DNA from: an uncultured Eubacteriales bacterium
Lineage (GTDB): Bacteria > Bacillota > Clostridia > Christensenellales > Aristaeellaceae
Assembly: GCA_902765305.1 (NCBI GenBank)
Contig: CACWZI010000065.1
Coordinates: 1 to 55,642 of the forward strand
Direction: 5' to 3'
Length of the DNA stretch: 55,642 nucleotides
In this document: piece by piece, positions 16,825-25,491 of the stretch
How the letters are laid out: each line of letters starts with the position of its first letter
Position numbering within the stretch: the first letter of the stretch is position 1
Translations under genes and position numbers: made by a program
Notes under the pieces: model-generated
The model's input: the letters and a program-made list of their open reading frames with translations, nothing else
The model's database searches: none
What the model was told of the DNA's origin: nothing

Positions 16825-17874
16825 TTACAAACTTCTGGCTCCCAGCATGGCCCCGCAGCTCTCCCTCACGATCAGGCTGCACTCCCGGATCTGGGAATAG
16901 GCGCTGCCGCCGTTTTTCAGGGTGCCGATCAGCTCTTCGATGGCGGTGACGCCGTGGTCGAAGGGGTGCAGGTCCACCGTGGTAAGGGCGGGGGTGAGGT
17001 AGGGGGTGAAGAACTGATTGTCGCAGCCGATCAGGGCTACGTCCTCGGGCACCCGCAGGCCCATGCGCTGCAGCTGCCGCAGCGCGCCGAGGGCCACCAG
17101 GTCGTTGATGGCGATGATGGCCGTGGGGCGGTTCTGGGGCGTGGCGGCGCTGAACAGGCGGTTCACGCAGAATTCGCCGGCCTGGGGGGTGAAGCCCGCG
17201 TCGGTGCGCTGCTCCCGGTCGGTGGGCAGGCCCAGGCGCTCCATCTCCTCGTAATAGGCCCGCCGCCGGGCACTGGGGGAGCGCATGCCGCCGGACCCGC
17301 CGATGAAGCAGATGCGCCGGTGACCCAGGGTGACCAAGTGCGCCAGCGACTTGCGCACGCTCAGGGACAGGTCGGAGGTGATGTTCACGCAGCTGACCCC
17401 CTCCACCCTGGGCCCGATGGTGACGATGGGCATGCGCTTCGCGATGCGGTTCAGCCGCCGGCGGATCTCATCCACGCCGCCCTGCTCCACCGCCGAGCCC
17501 ACCAGCACCGCGCCGTCCACCGGCAGGGACATGACCCGCTCGAGGCTGATCTCCTCCGCGCCCGGGGTGAATTCCGGCTGGCACACGATCAGCGACCACC
17601 CGGCCAGCCGCGCCGCCTGCTCGGCCCCGGCGCAGAGCATGCTGTAGTAGGGATTGGTCAGATCCGAGATCACCAGGGCCAGCGCGTGCGCCTCGCCGGT
17701 CTCCTCACGCCGCTCGGCGGGAGGCCTGCGATAGCCCAGGGCCAGGGCCGCCGCCGCCACCCTTTCCCGGGCGGCCGCGCTGGCGCTGCCCCCGGACAGC
17801 ACCCGGGAAACCGTGGCGATGGAAACCCCCGCCTCGCGGGCGACATCGTTGATGGTGACGGTTTTAGTTTCCAT
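16825..17874 (-). CDS. LacI-family transcriptional regulator
   Basis: A 349-residue repressor with the LacI-type helix-turn-helix at the very N-terminus (VTINDVAREAGVSIATVSRV) and a periplasmic-binding-like effector domain (ALVISDLTNPYYSMLCAGAE and onward). The ATG at 17874 fits the HTH and has AGGAGG upstream; a longer frame from 17910 lacks a ribosome site. It is divergent from the sugar-binding protein at 18100, whose promoter is followed by a perfect inverted repeat, so it most likely controls the sugar locus in response to an imported sugar. The inducer is unknown. Confidence 0.93.
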   Translation of the reverse strand: METKTVTINDVAREAGVSIATVSRVLSGGSASAAARERVAAAALALGYRRPPAERREETGEAHALALVISDLTNPYYSMLCAGAEQAARLAGWSLIVCQPEFTPGAEEISLERVMSLPVDGAVLVGSAVEQGGVDEIRRRLNRIAKRMPIVTIGPRVEGVSCVNITSDLSLSVRKSLAHLVTLGHRRICFIGGSGGMRSPSARRRAYYEEMERLGLPTDREQRTDAGFTPQAGEFCVNRLFSAATPQNRPTAIIAINDLVALGALRQLQRMGLRVPEDVALIGCDNQFFTPYLTPALTTVDLHPFDHGVTAIEELIGTLKNGGSAYSQIRECSLIVRESCGAMLGARSL

Positions 17875-17900
17875 GAAAAGGCCTCCTGGCTTTTTCAATA

Positions 17901-17929
17901 AGTATATCACAACGATTGGAAATTTTCAA
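17901..17929 (-). promoter_or_regulatory. Promoter of the LacI-type gene
   Basis: On the minus strand: TTGAAA, a 17-nt spacer and TATACT. An inverted repeat TTGGAAA-N11-TTTCCAA (17916-17940) covers the -35 box and is a candidate autoregulatory operator. Confidence 0.7.
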
Positions 17930-17990
17930 TAGTTTTCCAACTGTATTTTCATCAAATGCTGAAAATTCTGCTTTTTCTTTACGGAAACTA

Positions 17991-18019
17991 TTGACAAACA
18001 GGGCGTTCGGGTCTATAAT
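17991..18019 (+). promoter_or_regulatory. Consensus promoter of the first sugar importer
   Basis: A perfect TTGACA (17991-17996), a 17-nt spacer and a perfect TATAAT (18014-18019). Confidence 0.9.
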
Positions 18020-18030
18020 GAAAGGCAAGA

Positions 18031-18051
18031 TGAAAATGATTTACATTTTCA
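18031..18051 (+). promoter_or_regulatory. Probable LacI-type operator
   Basis: A perfect inverted repeat TGAAAATG-N5-CATTTTCA that starts 12 bases after the -10 box, so a bound repressor would block the promoter above. The divergent LacI-family gene is the obvious binder. Confidence 0.75.
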
Positions 18052-18099
18052 CGAACCCTGCGGGCTCAGCCCGTTGAGAGAATAAAGGAGGAAACATCC

Positions 18100-19341
18100 A
18101 TGAAAAAAGCGCTTGCTCTGATCCTGGCAGCGATCATGCTGCTCTGCACGGCGTCCTTCGCCGTGGCGGATGAGGCCCAGACCCTGACCGTCGTAGCCTG
18201 GGACGCCGGCACCACTCCCTACCTCGTGGCCCAGAAGGAAGCCTTCGAGGCCTCTCATCCCGGCGTGACCATTGAGTACGTCGACGTCGCCTCTCAGGAT
18301 TACGCCGTCAAGTCCACCACGATGCTGGCCGGCGGCGATTCCAGCGATATCTACATGGTCAAGGAGATCACCGACCTGCTGAACTGGCAGGCGGCGGGCT
18401 ATGAAGAGCCTCTGAACAGCTACATCGAGGCCTCCGGCTACGACATGAGCGGCTTCGCCGGCATCGAGAGCAACTACGCCGTGGACGGCGAGCAGTACGC
18501 GCTGCCCTTCCGCTCCGACTTCTGGGTGCTGTTCTACAATAAGGACCTGTTCGACGCCGCGGGCGTTGAGTATCCCACCAACGACATGACCTGGGAGCAG
18601 TACGCCGAGCTGGCCAAGAAGCTGACCGGCGACGGCAACTACGGCACCCACTACCACACCTGGCTGAGCGCCGTGGTGAACTGGGACGTGTGCGACGGCG
18701 TGAACACGCTGATCGACGGCGACTACTCCGACCTGGCTTACTTCTACGAGCTGTACCAGGACTTGGAGGACGCGGGCGCCTGCATGCCCTATGACGAAGT
18801 GAAGGCCGCCGGCCTGCACTACTCCGCCGCCTTCGAGAACGGCAACATCGCCATGCTGCCCATGGGCTACTGGTTCGTGTCCACCATGATCGGCGCCATC
18901 AAGGACGGCACCTGCAACTTCAACTGGGGCATCGTGGCCGTTCCCCACAAGGAAGGCGTCGCCGCCGGGTCCTCCTTCGGCAACCTGACCGGCGCGATGA
19001 TCAACGCCAAGTCCGAGCACAAGGATCTGGCCTGGGAGTACATCTCCTGGCTGGCCGGCGAGGAAGGCTCCCTGGCTACCGCCTCCACCGGCACCCGTCC
19101 GGCGTGGGTCTCCGCGGCTGTCGCCGACGCCATGGCTTCCGCCGACGGCTTCCCAACCGACGAGGCCAGCAAGGCCGCGCTGGTGCCCGTGTACGTGGGC
19201 ATCGAGATGCCCGCCTCCGAGCACTCCTCCGAGATCTCCACGATCCTGAACGAGGAGCACACCCTGATCATGACCCGCGAGAACACCATTGAAGAGGGTA
19301 TCGAAGCGATGAACGAGCGCGTGGCCGAGCTGCTGGGCTGA
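18100..19341 (+). CDS. Extracellular sugar-binding protein (SBP family 1)
   Basis: A 413-residue secreted solute-binding protein of the carbohydrate uptake CUT1 type. The signal peptide is MKKALALILAAIMLLCTASF with cleavage near AVADE, and the mature part follows the SBP_bac_1 pattern (TLTVVAWDAGTTPYLVAQKE, then FYNKDLFDAAGVEYPTNDMT). It is preceded by the consensus promoter and an AAGGAGG site. A terminator hairpin after it (19375-19410) lets the binding protein be made in excess over the permeases. No ATPase lies in the locus, as expected for CUT1 importers that share an MsmK-like ATPase. The ligand is probably an oligosaccharide. Confidence 0.93.
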   Translation: MKKALALILAAIMLLCTASFAVADEAQTLTVVAWDAGTTPYLVAQKEAFEASHPGVTIEYVDVASQDYAVKSTTMLAGGDSSDIYMVKEITDLLNWQAAGYEEPLNSYIEASGYDMSGFAGIESNYAVDGEQYALPFRSDFWVLFYNKDLFDAAGVEYPTNDMTWEQYAELAKKLTGDGNYGTHYHTWLSAVVNWDVCDGVNTLIDGDYSDLAYFYELYQDLEDAGACMPYDEVKAAGLHYSAAFENGNIAMLPMGYWFVSTMIGAIKDGTCNFNWGIVAVPHKEGVAAGSSFGNLTGAMINAKSEHKDLAWEYISWLAGEEGSLATASTGTRPAWVSAAVADAMASADGFPTDEASKAALVPVYVGIEMPASEHSSEISTILNEEHTLIMTRENTIEEGIEAMNERVAELLG

Positions 19342-19374
19342 TAGGCTGCCGCAGGACACGGATACAACCCATCG

Positions 19375-19410
19375 GCGGGGAAGGCGAACGCTCGCCTTCC
19401 CCGCTTTTTT
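19375..19410 (+). terminator. Intrinsic (attenuating) terminator
   Basis: GCGGGGAAGGCGA and its complement around a 4-nt loop, followed by TTTTTT. It sits between the binding protein and its permeases. Confidence 0.85.
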
Positions 19411-19430
19411 AAACGAAAGGAGCAAATCCC

Positions 19431-20390
19431 ATGGCCAAGGCGCCCAAAAGTCGCTACAAGCGGCAGATGACCGGCTATGAGCGCAAGAAGGAGCTGATCG
19501 CCTATTCCTTCATCGCGCCGAATTTCATCGGCTTTGCGGTATTTACGCTGCTGCCGGTGCTGTTTTCCATATTCCTGTCCTTCGTGAAATGGAAGGGCGG
19601 CGCGTTCAACACCATGGAATGGGTGGGCCTGGGCAACTACGCCGAGATCTTCAAGACCGCCAAGGTGGCCGAGAAGGGCATCGGCTACCTGTTCAACAAG
19701 GTGGACCTGGGCATTGCCCTGAAGAACACGCTGTTCTTCACCGTGGTTACGGTGCCGCTGACGCTGGTGTGCGCAGTGGCGCTCGCGCTGGCGCTGAACC
19801 GGGCGGTGAAGGGCGCGGTGGGCTTTCGCACCGTGTTCTTCTTCCCTTACGTGGCGTCGATGGTGGCCATCTGCGTGTGCTGGCGCTTCATGATGATGAA
19901 GGACGGCCCCATCAACCAGATGCTCATGGCCCTGGGCAGCAGCTACAACAAGAGCTGGACGGCGGACAGCACCATGGCCATATGGTCCATCATACTGGTC
20001 AGCGTGTGGCGCAACATGGGCTATTACATGGTAATCTACCTGGCGGCGCTGCAGGGCATTCCCACCGACCTGTACGAGGCGGCCACGGTGGACGGCGCCA
20101 ACAAGTGGCAGCAGTTTTGCCACGTGACGCTGCCCCAGCTGAGGCCCACCACGTTCTTCGCCTCCACGATGCTGATCATATCCTGCTTCAAGATCTACGA
20201 CGTGGTGGCCATCATGACCGAGGGCGGCCCCGGACGCAGCACCAAGATGCTGGTCACCTACATCTACGACGAGGCGTTTTCCAACTTCAACTACGGCGTC
20301 GCCAGCGCCATCGCCATGGTGCTGCTGGTGATCGTGCTGATCTTCACGCTGGCCCAGTTCAGCATGGAAGACCGCTACGCCAACAACTGA
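19431..20390 (+). CDS. Sugar ABC permease, MalF/UgpA type
   Basis: A 319-residue inner-membrane permease with six predicted helices and the docking loop (YEAATVDGANKWQQFCHVTLPQL). It pairs with the next permease to form the sugar channel. The basic N-terminus (KAPKSRYKRQMTGYERKK) precedes helix 1. It has GAAAGGAG upstream and is 15 bases from the second permease. Confidence 0.93.
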   Translation: MAKAPKSRYKRQMTGYERKKELIAYSFIAPNFIGFAVFTLLPVLFSIFLSFVKWKGGAFNTMEWVGLGNYAEIFKTAKVAEKGIGYLFNKVDLGIALKNTLFFTVVTVPLTLVCAVALALALNRAVKGAVGFRTVFFFPYVASMVAICVCWRFMMMKDGPINQMLMALGSSYNKSWTADSTMAIWSIILVSVWRNMGYYMVIYLAALQGIPTDLYEAATVDGANKWQQFCHVTLPQLRPTTFFASTMLIISCFKIYDVVAIMTEGGPGRSTKMLVTYIYDEAFSNFNYGVASAIAMVLLVIVLIFTLAQFSMEDRYANN

Positions 20391-20405
20391 GGGGAGGGGA
20401 CAGAC

Positions 20406-21272
20406 ATGACGCAAATGACCGCGAGCAAGCCGGTGGGCGTCCAGACCCCGCCCATCATGATCGTATTGAAGATACTGCTGTACGTGGTGCTGATCGCCCT
20501 GGCGTTGTTCACGCTGATTCCCTTCGTGTGGATGCTGTCCTCGTCGCTGAAGCTGGACCGGGAGGTATTCAGCTATCCGATCCGCTGGATCCCGGAGACC
20601 TTCCACTGGGAAAACTACAGGCTGATCTGGACGAAGGTACCGCTGCTGACCTACTTCAAGAATACGGCGATCATCGCCATACTGGTCACCTTCATACAGA
20701 CGCTGACCTCCTCCTTCGCCGCCTACGCTTTCGCCAAGCTGCAATTCCGGGGGCGTAACGTGCTGTTCGTCTGCTATGTGGCCACCATCGCGGTGCCGTG
20801 GCAGACCTACATGCTGCCCCAGTTCATACTGATGCGCTCCATGGGCCTGTACGACACGCTGTGGGCCATCGTGGTGCTGCAGTCCTTCAGCGCCTTCGGC
20901 GTGTTCCTGATGCGCCAGTTCTATCAGGGCATCCCCACCGAGCTGTGCGAGGCCGCCCGCATCGACGGCCTGAGCGAGTACGGTATCTGGGCCCGCATCA
21001 TGCTGCCCCTGAGCCGCGCCGCCATCGCCACGCTGGTGATCTTCACCTTCGTGGGCACCTGGAACGACTACATGGGCCCGATGATCTACCTGACCCGGGA
21101 CGTCAACAAGACCGTGCAGGTCGGCCTGCGCCGCTTCATCCAGGAAAACTCCAGCGACTACCACCTGATCATGGCCGTTTCCGTGTGCAGCCTGCTGCCC
21201 GTGTCCATCGTGTTCCTGGCCCTGCAGAAGTACTTCATACAGGGCATTGCGACCACCGGGCTGAAGGGATAA
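20406..21272 (+). CDS. Sugar ABC permease, MalG/UgpE type
   Basis: A 288-residue permease with six helices and the docking loop (CEAARIDGLSEYGIWARIML). It is the partner of the MalF-type subunit. Its TAA stop overlaps the first bases of a perfect 16-bp hairpin (21271-21305), so the mRNA 3' end is probably set by that repeat. The next gene is 358 bases away, beyond a large repeat. Confidence 0.93.
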   Translation: MTQMTASKPVGVQTPPIMIVLKILLYVVLIALALFTLIPFVWMLSSSLKLDREVFSYPIRWIPETFHWENYRLIWTKVPLLTYFKNTAIIAILVTFIQTLTSSFAAYAFAKLQFRGRNVLFVCYVATIAVPWQTYMLPQFILMRSMGLYDTLWAIVVLQSFSAFGVFLMRQFYQGIPTELCEAARIDGLSEYGIWARIMLPLSRAAIATLVIFTFVGTWNDYMGPMIYLTRDVNKTVQVGLRRFIQENSSDYHLIMAVSVCSLLPVSIVFLALQKYFIQGIATTGLKG

Positions 21273-21597
21273 TATTGATTTGTCGCGGAGCGACAAATCA
21301 ATATTAAGGGGTTAGGTTTTAGGGGATAGGGGTTAGGGAAAACGGCGCTTCCAACAGCCTTCCCCTTCAGGGGAAGGTGGGCCGCGTAGCGGGTCGGATG
21401 AGGTCGGTCCCCCCGCGGTAACGATGGTTTACGCGCTTCCTTCCAGGAGAACGACCTCATCCGTCTTGCCGCTTCGCGGCAATCCACCTTCCGCCCAAGG
21501 GCATGGCTACGCACACCCTGAATCGGCAGCTTCGCTGCCTGGGAAGGCTTTTGGAACTGTCGTCATCCCCTCCCCGCCAAATCAGAATTTGCCGATC
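21271..21597. repeat. Composite repeat: hairpin, heptamers and CCTTCCCC module
   Basis: It starts with a perfect hairpin (AATATTGATTTGTCGC, 3-nt loop). Heptamers GGGGTTA, GGTTTTA, GGGGATA, GGGGTTA follow (from about 21307). Then comes a module of about 150 bases (CCTTCCCCTTCAGGGGAAGG ... CGACCTCATCCGTC) that resembles, inverted, the inside of the 13317 element. It ends with GCCAAATCAGAATT, a degenerate copy of the hairpin arm. No gene is seen here. Confidence 0.8.
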
Positions 21598-21630
21598 ATG
21601 CCAAGTGTTTCGCACTGGAAATACAATGCC

Positions 21631-23442
21631 ATGTTTGAAGAAATCATCAGGAACCATTCGATTAGGGGCATGCTTGACGCCTGTCCCGTCCCGCTGTTCC
21701 CACCGGCAGCCGACCGCGCCGCATGGGAGGGGTTTTCTGCCCAGAAGCGATCAGCGCTTTGCCGCCTGGCTGAGTCGTGGCGGGGCGAAGCCTATCCGCC
21801 GCTGCTGGCCAGCCAGTTCATGGCCTTCGGTCGGGCGGGGGATCGGGTACGCTACGAGACACCCTATTTCACCCGCCGGCGGAAGCTGTGCGCGGCGGTG
21901 CTGGGGGCCTGCGCGACGGGCGATGTGGGCGACCTGGACGACGTCATCGACGGCATCTGGCTGATTTGCGAGGAGAGCAGCTGGGTTATCAGCGCCCACA
22001 ACGGCTCCGACCATCCGGGCGTGCCGCCGGCCTCCGAGCGGCTGCTGCCCGATGTGGCCAACCCCTATGTGGACCTGTTTGCCGCCCAGACGGCGATGAT
22101 CCTGTCGCTGGCCTGCCAGCTGTTGGGCGAGGGCCTTGACGCGCTGTCGCCGCTGGTGCGCCGCCGGGTGAGGCTTGAGGTGGAGCGACGGGTGCTGCAT
22201 CCCTTCGAGACCCGGGACGACTTCTGGTGGATGGGCGTCGTTCGCAAGGACCTGAACAACTGGACCCCGTGGATCGTGTCCAACGTGATGCTGGCCGCCT
22301 GCGCCTGGGTGGACGACCGCCTTCGGCTGGCGGCGCTGCTGGAGCGGGGCATGGCGATGCTGGACCGCTACCTGGCCATCATCCCCGCCGACGGCAGCTG
22401 CGACGAGGGCCCCGGCTATTGGAGCATGGCCGGGGGCGCGCTGCTGGACGGCCTGGCCCTGCTGGAGCGGGTCACCGGCGGGCGGCTTTCGCTGTGGAAC
22501 GATGAAAAGCTGGGGAATATTCTGCGTTTCCCCATGCGCATGTGGCTGGGCGGAGACTGGTTCGTCAACTATGCCGACTGCGACGCCAGGCCGGATATCC
22601 CCGGCGAACGGCTGTGCTTCGCGGGGGAAAAGCTGGGGGACGCGACCCTTGCCGCCTTCGGGCGGCGCTTCCGTGGCGATCTGGAGGGACACCTGGCGGA
22701 CACGCCCCAGCTCTGGCGGCTGCTCTCCGACCTGTTCCACGCCGACGCGGGCGGGGCGGAGGCGCTCGCGCCGCCGGCGGACGTCTGGCTGCCGGACCTG
22801 CAGCTTCGGACCGTGCGCCGGGGGAATTACACGCTGGTGTGCAAGGGCGGCGTGAACGAGGGCGGCCACAACCACAACGACTGCGGCAGCTTCATGGTGT
22901 GTGTCGGCGGCGCGCCCCAGGTCGTGGACGCCGGGAACATGACCTATACCGGCAAGACCTTCTCCAGCGCGCGCTATACGCTGTGGAATACCCGGAGCAT
23001 GTACCACAGCGTGCCGCTGATCGGCGGATTCGAGCAAGTGAACGGCTGGGAGCGAAAGGCCCGGAGCGTGGAGCGCCTGCCCGACGGCCTGCGCCTGGAC
23101 CTGGCCCCGGCGTATCCCGATGCGGCGGGCGTGCGGAAATGCGGGCGGACGGCAGTTTGCACGGAAGAAGGCTGCCGGATCGAGGACGTGATACGCCTCG
23201 ACGCGCCACAAGCCGTGACCGAGGTGTTCCTGCTGCGCCATAAGCCCGAGGTCAGGGACGGCGGCGTCTGCGCGGGATCGATACGCATAACCCCCGACGC
23301 GCCGATGATGATTGAAATCGAAGAGATCCCCGTCACCGACTCCCGGATGCAAAAAAGCTTTCCCGGAAGCCTTTGGCGGGTGGAGTTCACCACGCGGGAA
23401 GCGAAGGAACATCGGTTGGGATTTGAGATAACGGAGCGGTAA
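21631..23442 (+). CDS. Heparinase II/III-like polysaccharide lyase family protein
   Basis: About 603 residues. The N-terminal two thirds are an alpha/alpha toroid (EESSWVISAHNGSDHPG, DVANPYVDLFAAQTAMILSL, DDFWWMGVVRKDLNNWTPW). The C-terminal beta-sandwich starts with GGVNEGGHNHNDCGSFMVCV, whose HNHND is the heparinase II/III hallmark. Such enzymes split uronic-acid-containing polysaccharides by elimination. No signal peptide is seen, so it would act on imported oligosaccharides in the cytoplasm. The start is uncertain: ATG at 21598 or 21631, neither with a good ribosome site; 21631 fits relatives better. The TAA stop begins the 23440 hairpin. Confidence 0.85.
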   Translation: MFEEIIRNHSIRGMLDACPVPLFPPAADRAAWEGFSAQKRSALCRLAESWRGEAYPPLLASQFMAFGRAGDRVRYETPYFTRRRKLCAAVLGACATGDVGDLDDVIDGIWLICEESSWVISAHNGSDHPGVPPASERLLPDVANPYVDLFAAQTAMILSLACQLLGEGLDALSPLVRRRVRLEVERRVLHPFETRDDFWWMGVVRKDLNNWTPWIVSNVMLAACAWVDDRLRLAALLERGMAMLDRYLAIIPADGSCDEGPGYWSMAGGALLDGLALLERVTGGRLSLWNDEKLGNILRFPMRMWLGGDWFVNYADCDARPDIPGERLCFAGEKLGDATLAAFGRRFRGDLEGHLADTPQLWRLLSDLFHADAGGAEALAPPADVWLPDLQLRTVRRGNYTLVCKGGVNEGGHNHNDCGSFMVCVGGAPQVVDAGNMTYTGKTFSSARYTLWNTRSMYHSVPLIGGFEQVNGWERKARSVERLPDGLRLDLAPAYPDAAGVRKCGRTAVCTEEGCRIEDVIRLDAPQAVTEVFLLRHKPEVRDGGVCAGSIRITPDAPMMIEIEEIPVTDSRMQKSFPGSLWRVEFTTREAKEHRLGFEITER

Positions 23443-23657
23443 ATTCTGATTTATCGAGCTTTGCTCGATAAATCAGAATTTAGTGGTTAGTGATTAGTGG
23501 CTAGTGGTTAGTGGTGGGTCAAATCCCTTCGGGATTTGTTTGATTCAATGGGAACTGTAGAAGTATCAACGAATCTCAATACTTTTCACTAGCCACTAAT
23601 CACTAACCACTAGCCACTCAAATTCTGATTTGTCGCTCCCCGACAAATCAGAATTTA
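23440..23657. repeat. Composite heptamer-arm repeat flanked by two hairpins
   Basis: The left hairpin is TAAATTCTGATTTATCGAGC with a 3-nt loop; its first three bases are the stop codon of the lyase gene. Heptamers TTAGTGG, TTAGTGA, TTAGTGG, CTAGTGG follow, then a small hairpin (AAATCCCttcGGGATTT), a spacer, and the complementary words CACTAGC, CACTAAT, CACTAAC. The right hairpin is AAATTCTGATTTGTCG with a 5-nt loop. The whole is nearly symmetric. Confidence 0.88.
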
Positions 23658-23685
23658 CAACACTACACGACAAGAGGAACCACCT

Positions 23686-25491
23686 ATGAATAAATATGCA
23701 AACAATCCCCTGAAAACCCGCCGCGACCTCGTCCGCTTGGCGGTGGATCTGATCGCGCCGCTGCTGCCCTGCCTTTCCGAGGGCAAGGCGCGGCTGCACA
23801 TCGGCGACACCGGCGCGGTATACGACGAGGCCATCGCGGGCATGGAGGGCTTTTCCCGGGTGCTGTGGGCGCTGGTGCCGATGCTCGCGGGCAAGTGCCC
23901 GGAGGCGGAGCCCCTGTGGGCGCTGTGGCGGGAGGGCATCGTCAACGGCGTCGATCCCGGCCACCCGGAATACTGGGGCGACATCGGCCCCTTCGACCAG
24001 CGCATGGTGGAGATGGCGGTGATGGGCATGGCCCTGTGCATGATCCCGGACCGCTTCTATTACGGGCTGCCGGAGGATGCTCGCCAGAATCTGTATAAAT
24101 GGCTGAACCAGATCAATCATTATGACATGCCCCAGAACAACTGGCTGTTCTTCCGGGTGCTGGTGAACTGCGGCTTCCTGGCCGTGGGTCTGCCCGCGGA
24201 TGAAAAGCGTCTGGCGAACGACCTGGACAGCCTGGAGACCCACTATTGCGGCGACGGCTGGTATTACGACAAGCCCGCCCAGCGGGACTACTACACCCTG
24301 TGGGCCTTCCACTATTACGGGCTGGTGTACGCCCGGTTCATGGGCAAGCGTGACCCGGAACGCGCCGCGCGGTTCATCGACCGGGCGCGGCAGATCGCCC
24401 CGCGCTTCGCCGCCTGGTTCGACGGCGAGGGCCGGGCGCTGCCCTACGGCCGTAGCCTGACCTACCGCTTCGCCCAGGGGGCCTTCTGGAGCGCCTGCGC
24501 CCTGTCGGGCGTCACCGCGGATGGACTGGGCTGGGGCGCGGTCAAGGGATTGCTGCTCAAAAACCTGCGCTGGTGGATGAAGCAGCCCATATTCGACCGG
24601 GACGGCATATTGACCATCGGCTACGGCTACCCGAACCTGATTTTCGCCGAGGGCTACAATGCGCCGGGCTCGCCCTACTGGGCCATGAAGGTGTTCGCCG
24701 TGTTGGCCCTGCCGGAGGACCATCACTTCTGGCAGGCGGAAGAAGAGGCGTATGCGCCGCCCAGGGTGCTGCTGGATGAGCAGGCCCGGCTGCTTCTGAC
24801 CCGAGACGCAGAAAACCGCTCGGTCATCGCCTACACCGCGGGCAACCACGCCTACGAGCATGCCCACGAGGATGAGAAGTACGAGAAGTTCGCCTATTCC
24901 ACCCGCTTTGCCTTCTCCGTGGCGAAGGAGGCGGGCACGCTGAAAAAGGGCGCCTTCGACAGCATGCTGGCCCTGAAGGGCGAACGGGGGCTGTGGCACG
25001 CCCGCAGCGGTTTCGACCGCTTCGAGCTGTCAGAGGCGGAAGTCTCCTTTGCCTGGCGGCCCATGGACGGGGTCGAGATCGAGACTCGGCTGATTCCCTG
25101 GGAGAACTGGCACCTGCGCTGCCACACCGTGCGCACGGACCGGCCCCTGGAGGCGGCGGAGGGCGGCTTTGCCGTCTGCCGGGATTTCCCGGGCGCGCGT
25201 CCCTGCGACCGGGTGCGCAGCGCGGTCTTCGCCGACGATGCCCAGGCTTCGGTTCGCTGCGATAAGGGCTCCTGCGCCATATTTGCCCTGTCCGGCTATG
25301 ACGGGGGCGAGGTGGTGGAGGCCGAGCCCAACACCAGCCTGATGGTTCCCCGCACGCTGATCCCCACGCTTCGGGCGAAGCTGCTGCCGGGGACCACCTG
25401 CCTGGTGTGCGCCGTCTGCGCCACCGAGGACGGGACGCTGCCCGAGACCATACCCCAGGAGGTGACGCGCCTTGCGCAACAATGCCTGTGA
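23686..25491 (+). CDS. DUF2264 family protein
   Basis: A 601-residue DUF2264 protein. The N-terminal two thirds are helical and rich in aromatic residues (GFSRVLWALVPMLAG, WLNQINHYDMPQNNWLFFRV, GWYYDKPAQRDYYTLWAFHY), as in alpha/alpha-barrel glycosidases and lyases. A beta-rich C-terminal part follows. The function is not established; family members occur with polysaccharide lyases and unsaturated glucuronyl hydrolases, as here. No signal peptide. It overlaps the GH88 start by 20 bases, so the two are translated together. A weak GAGG lies seven bases before the ATG. Confidence 0.88.
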   Translation: MNKYANNPLKTRRDLVRLAVDLIAPLLPCLSEGKARLHIGDTGAVYDEAIAGMEGFSRVLWALVPMLAGKCPEAEPLWALWREGIVNGVDPGHPEYWGDIGPFDQRMVEMAVMGMALCMIPDRFYYGLPEDARQNLYKWLNQINHYDMPQNNWLFFRVLVNCGFLAVGLPADEKRLANDLDSLETHYCGDGWYYDKPAQRDYYTLWAFHYYGLVYARFMGKRDPERAARFIDRARQIAPRFAAWFDGEGRALPYGRSLTYRFAQGAFWSACALSGVTADGLGWGAVKGLLLKNLRWWMKQPIFDRDGILTIGYGYPNLIFAEGYNAPGSPYWAMKVFAVLALPEDHHFWQAEEEAYAPPRVLLDEQARLLLTRDAENRSVIAYTAGNHAYEHAHEDEKYEKFAYSTRFAFSVAKEAGTLKKGAFDSMLALKGERGLWHARSGFDRFELSEAEVSFAWRPMDGVEIETRLIPWENWHLRCHTVRTDRPLEAAEGGFAVCRDFPGARPCDRVRSAVFADDAQASVRCDKGSCAIFALSGYDGGEVVEAEPNTSLMVPRTLIPTLRAKLLPGTTCLVCAVCATEDGTLPETIPQEVTRLAQQCL

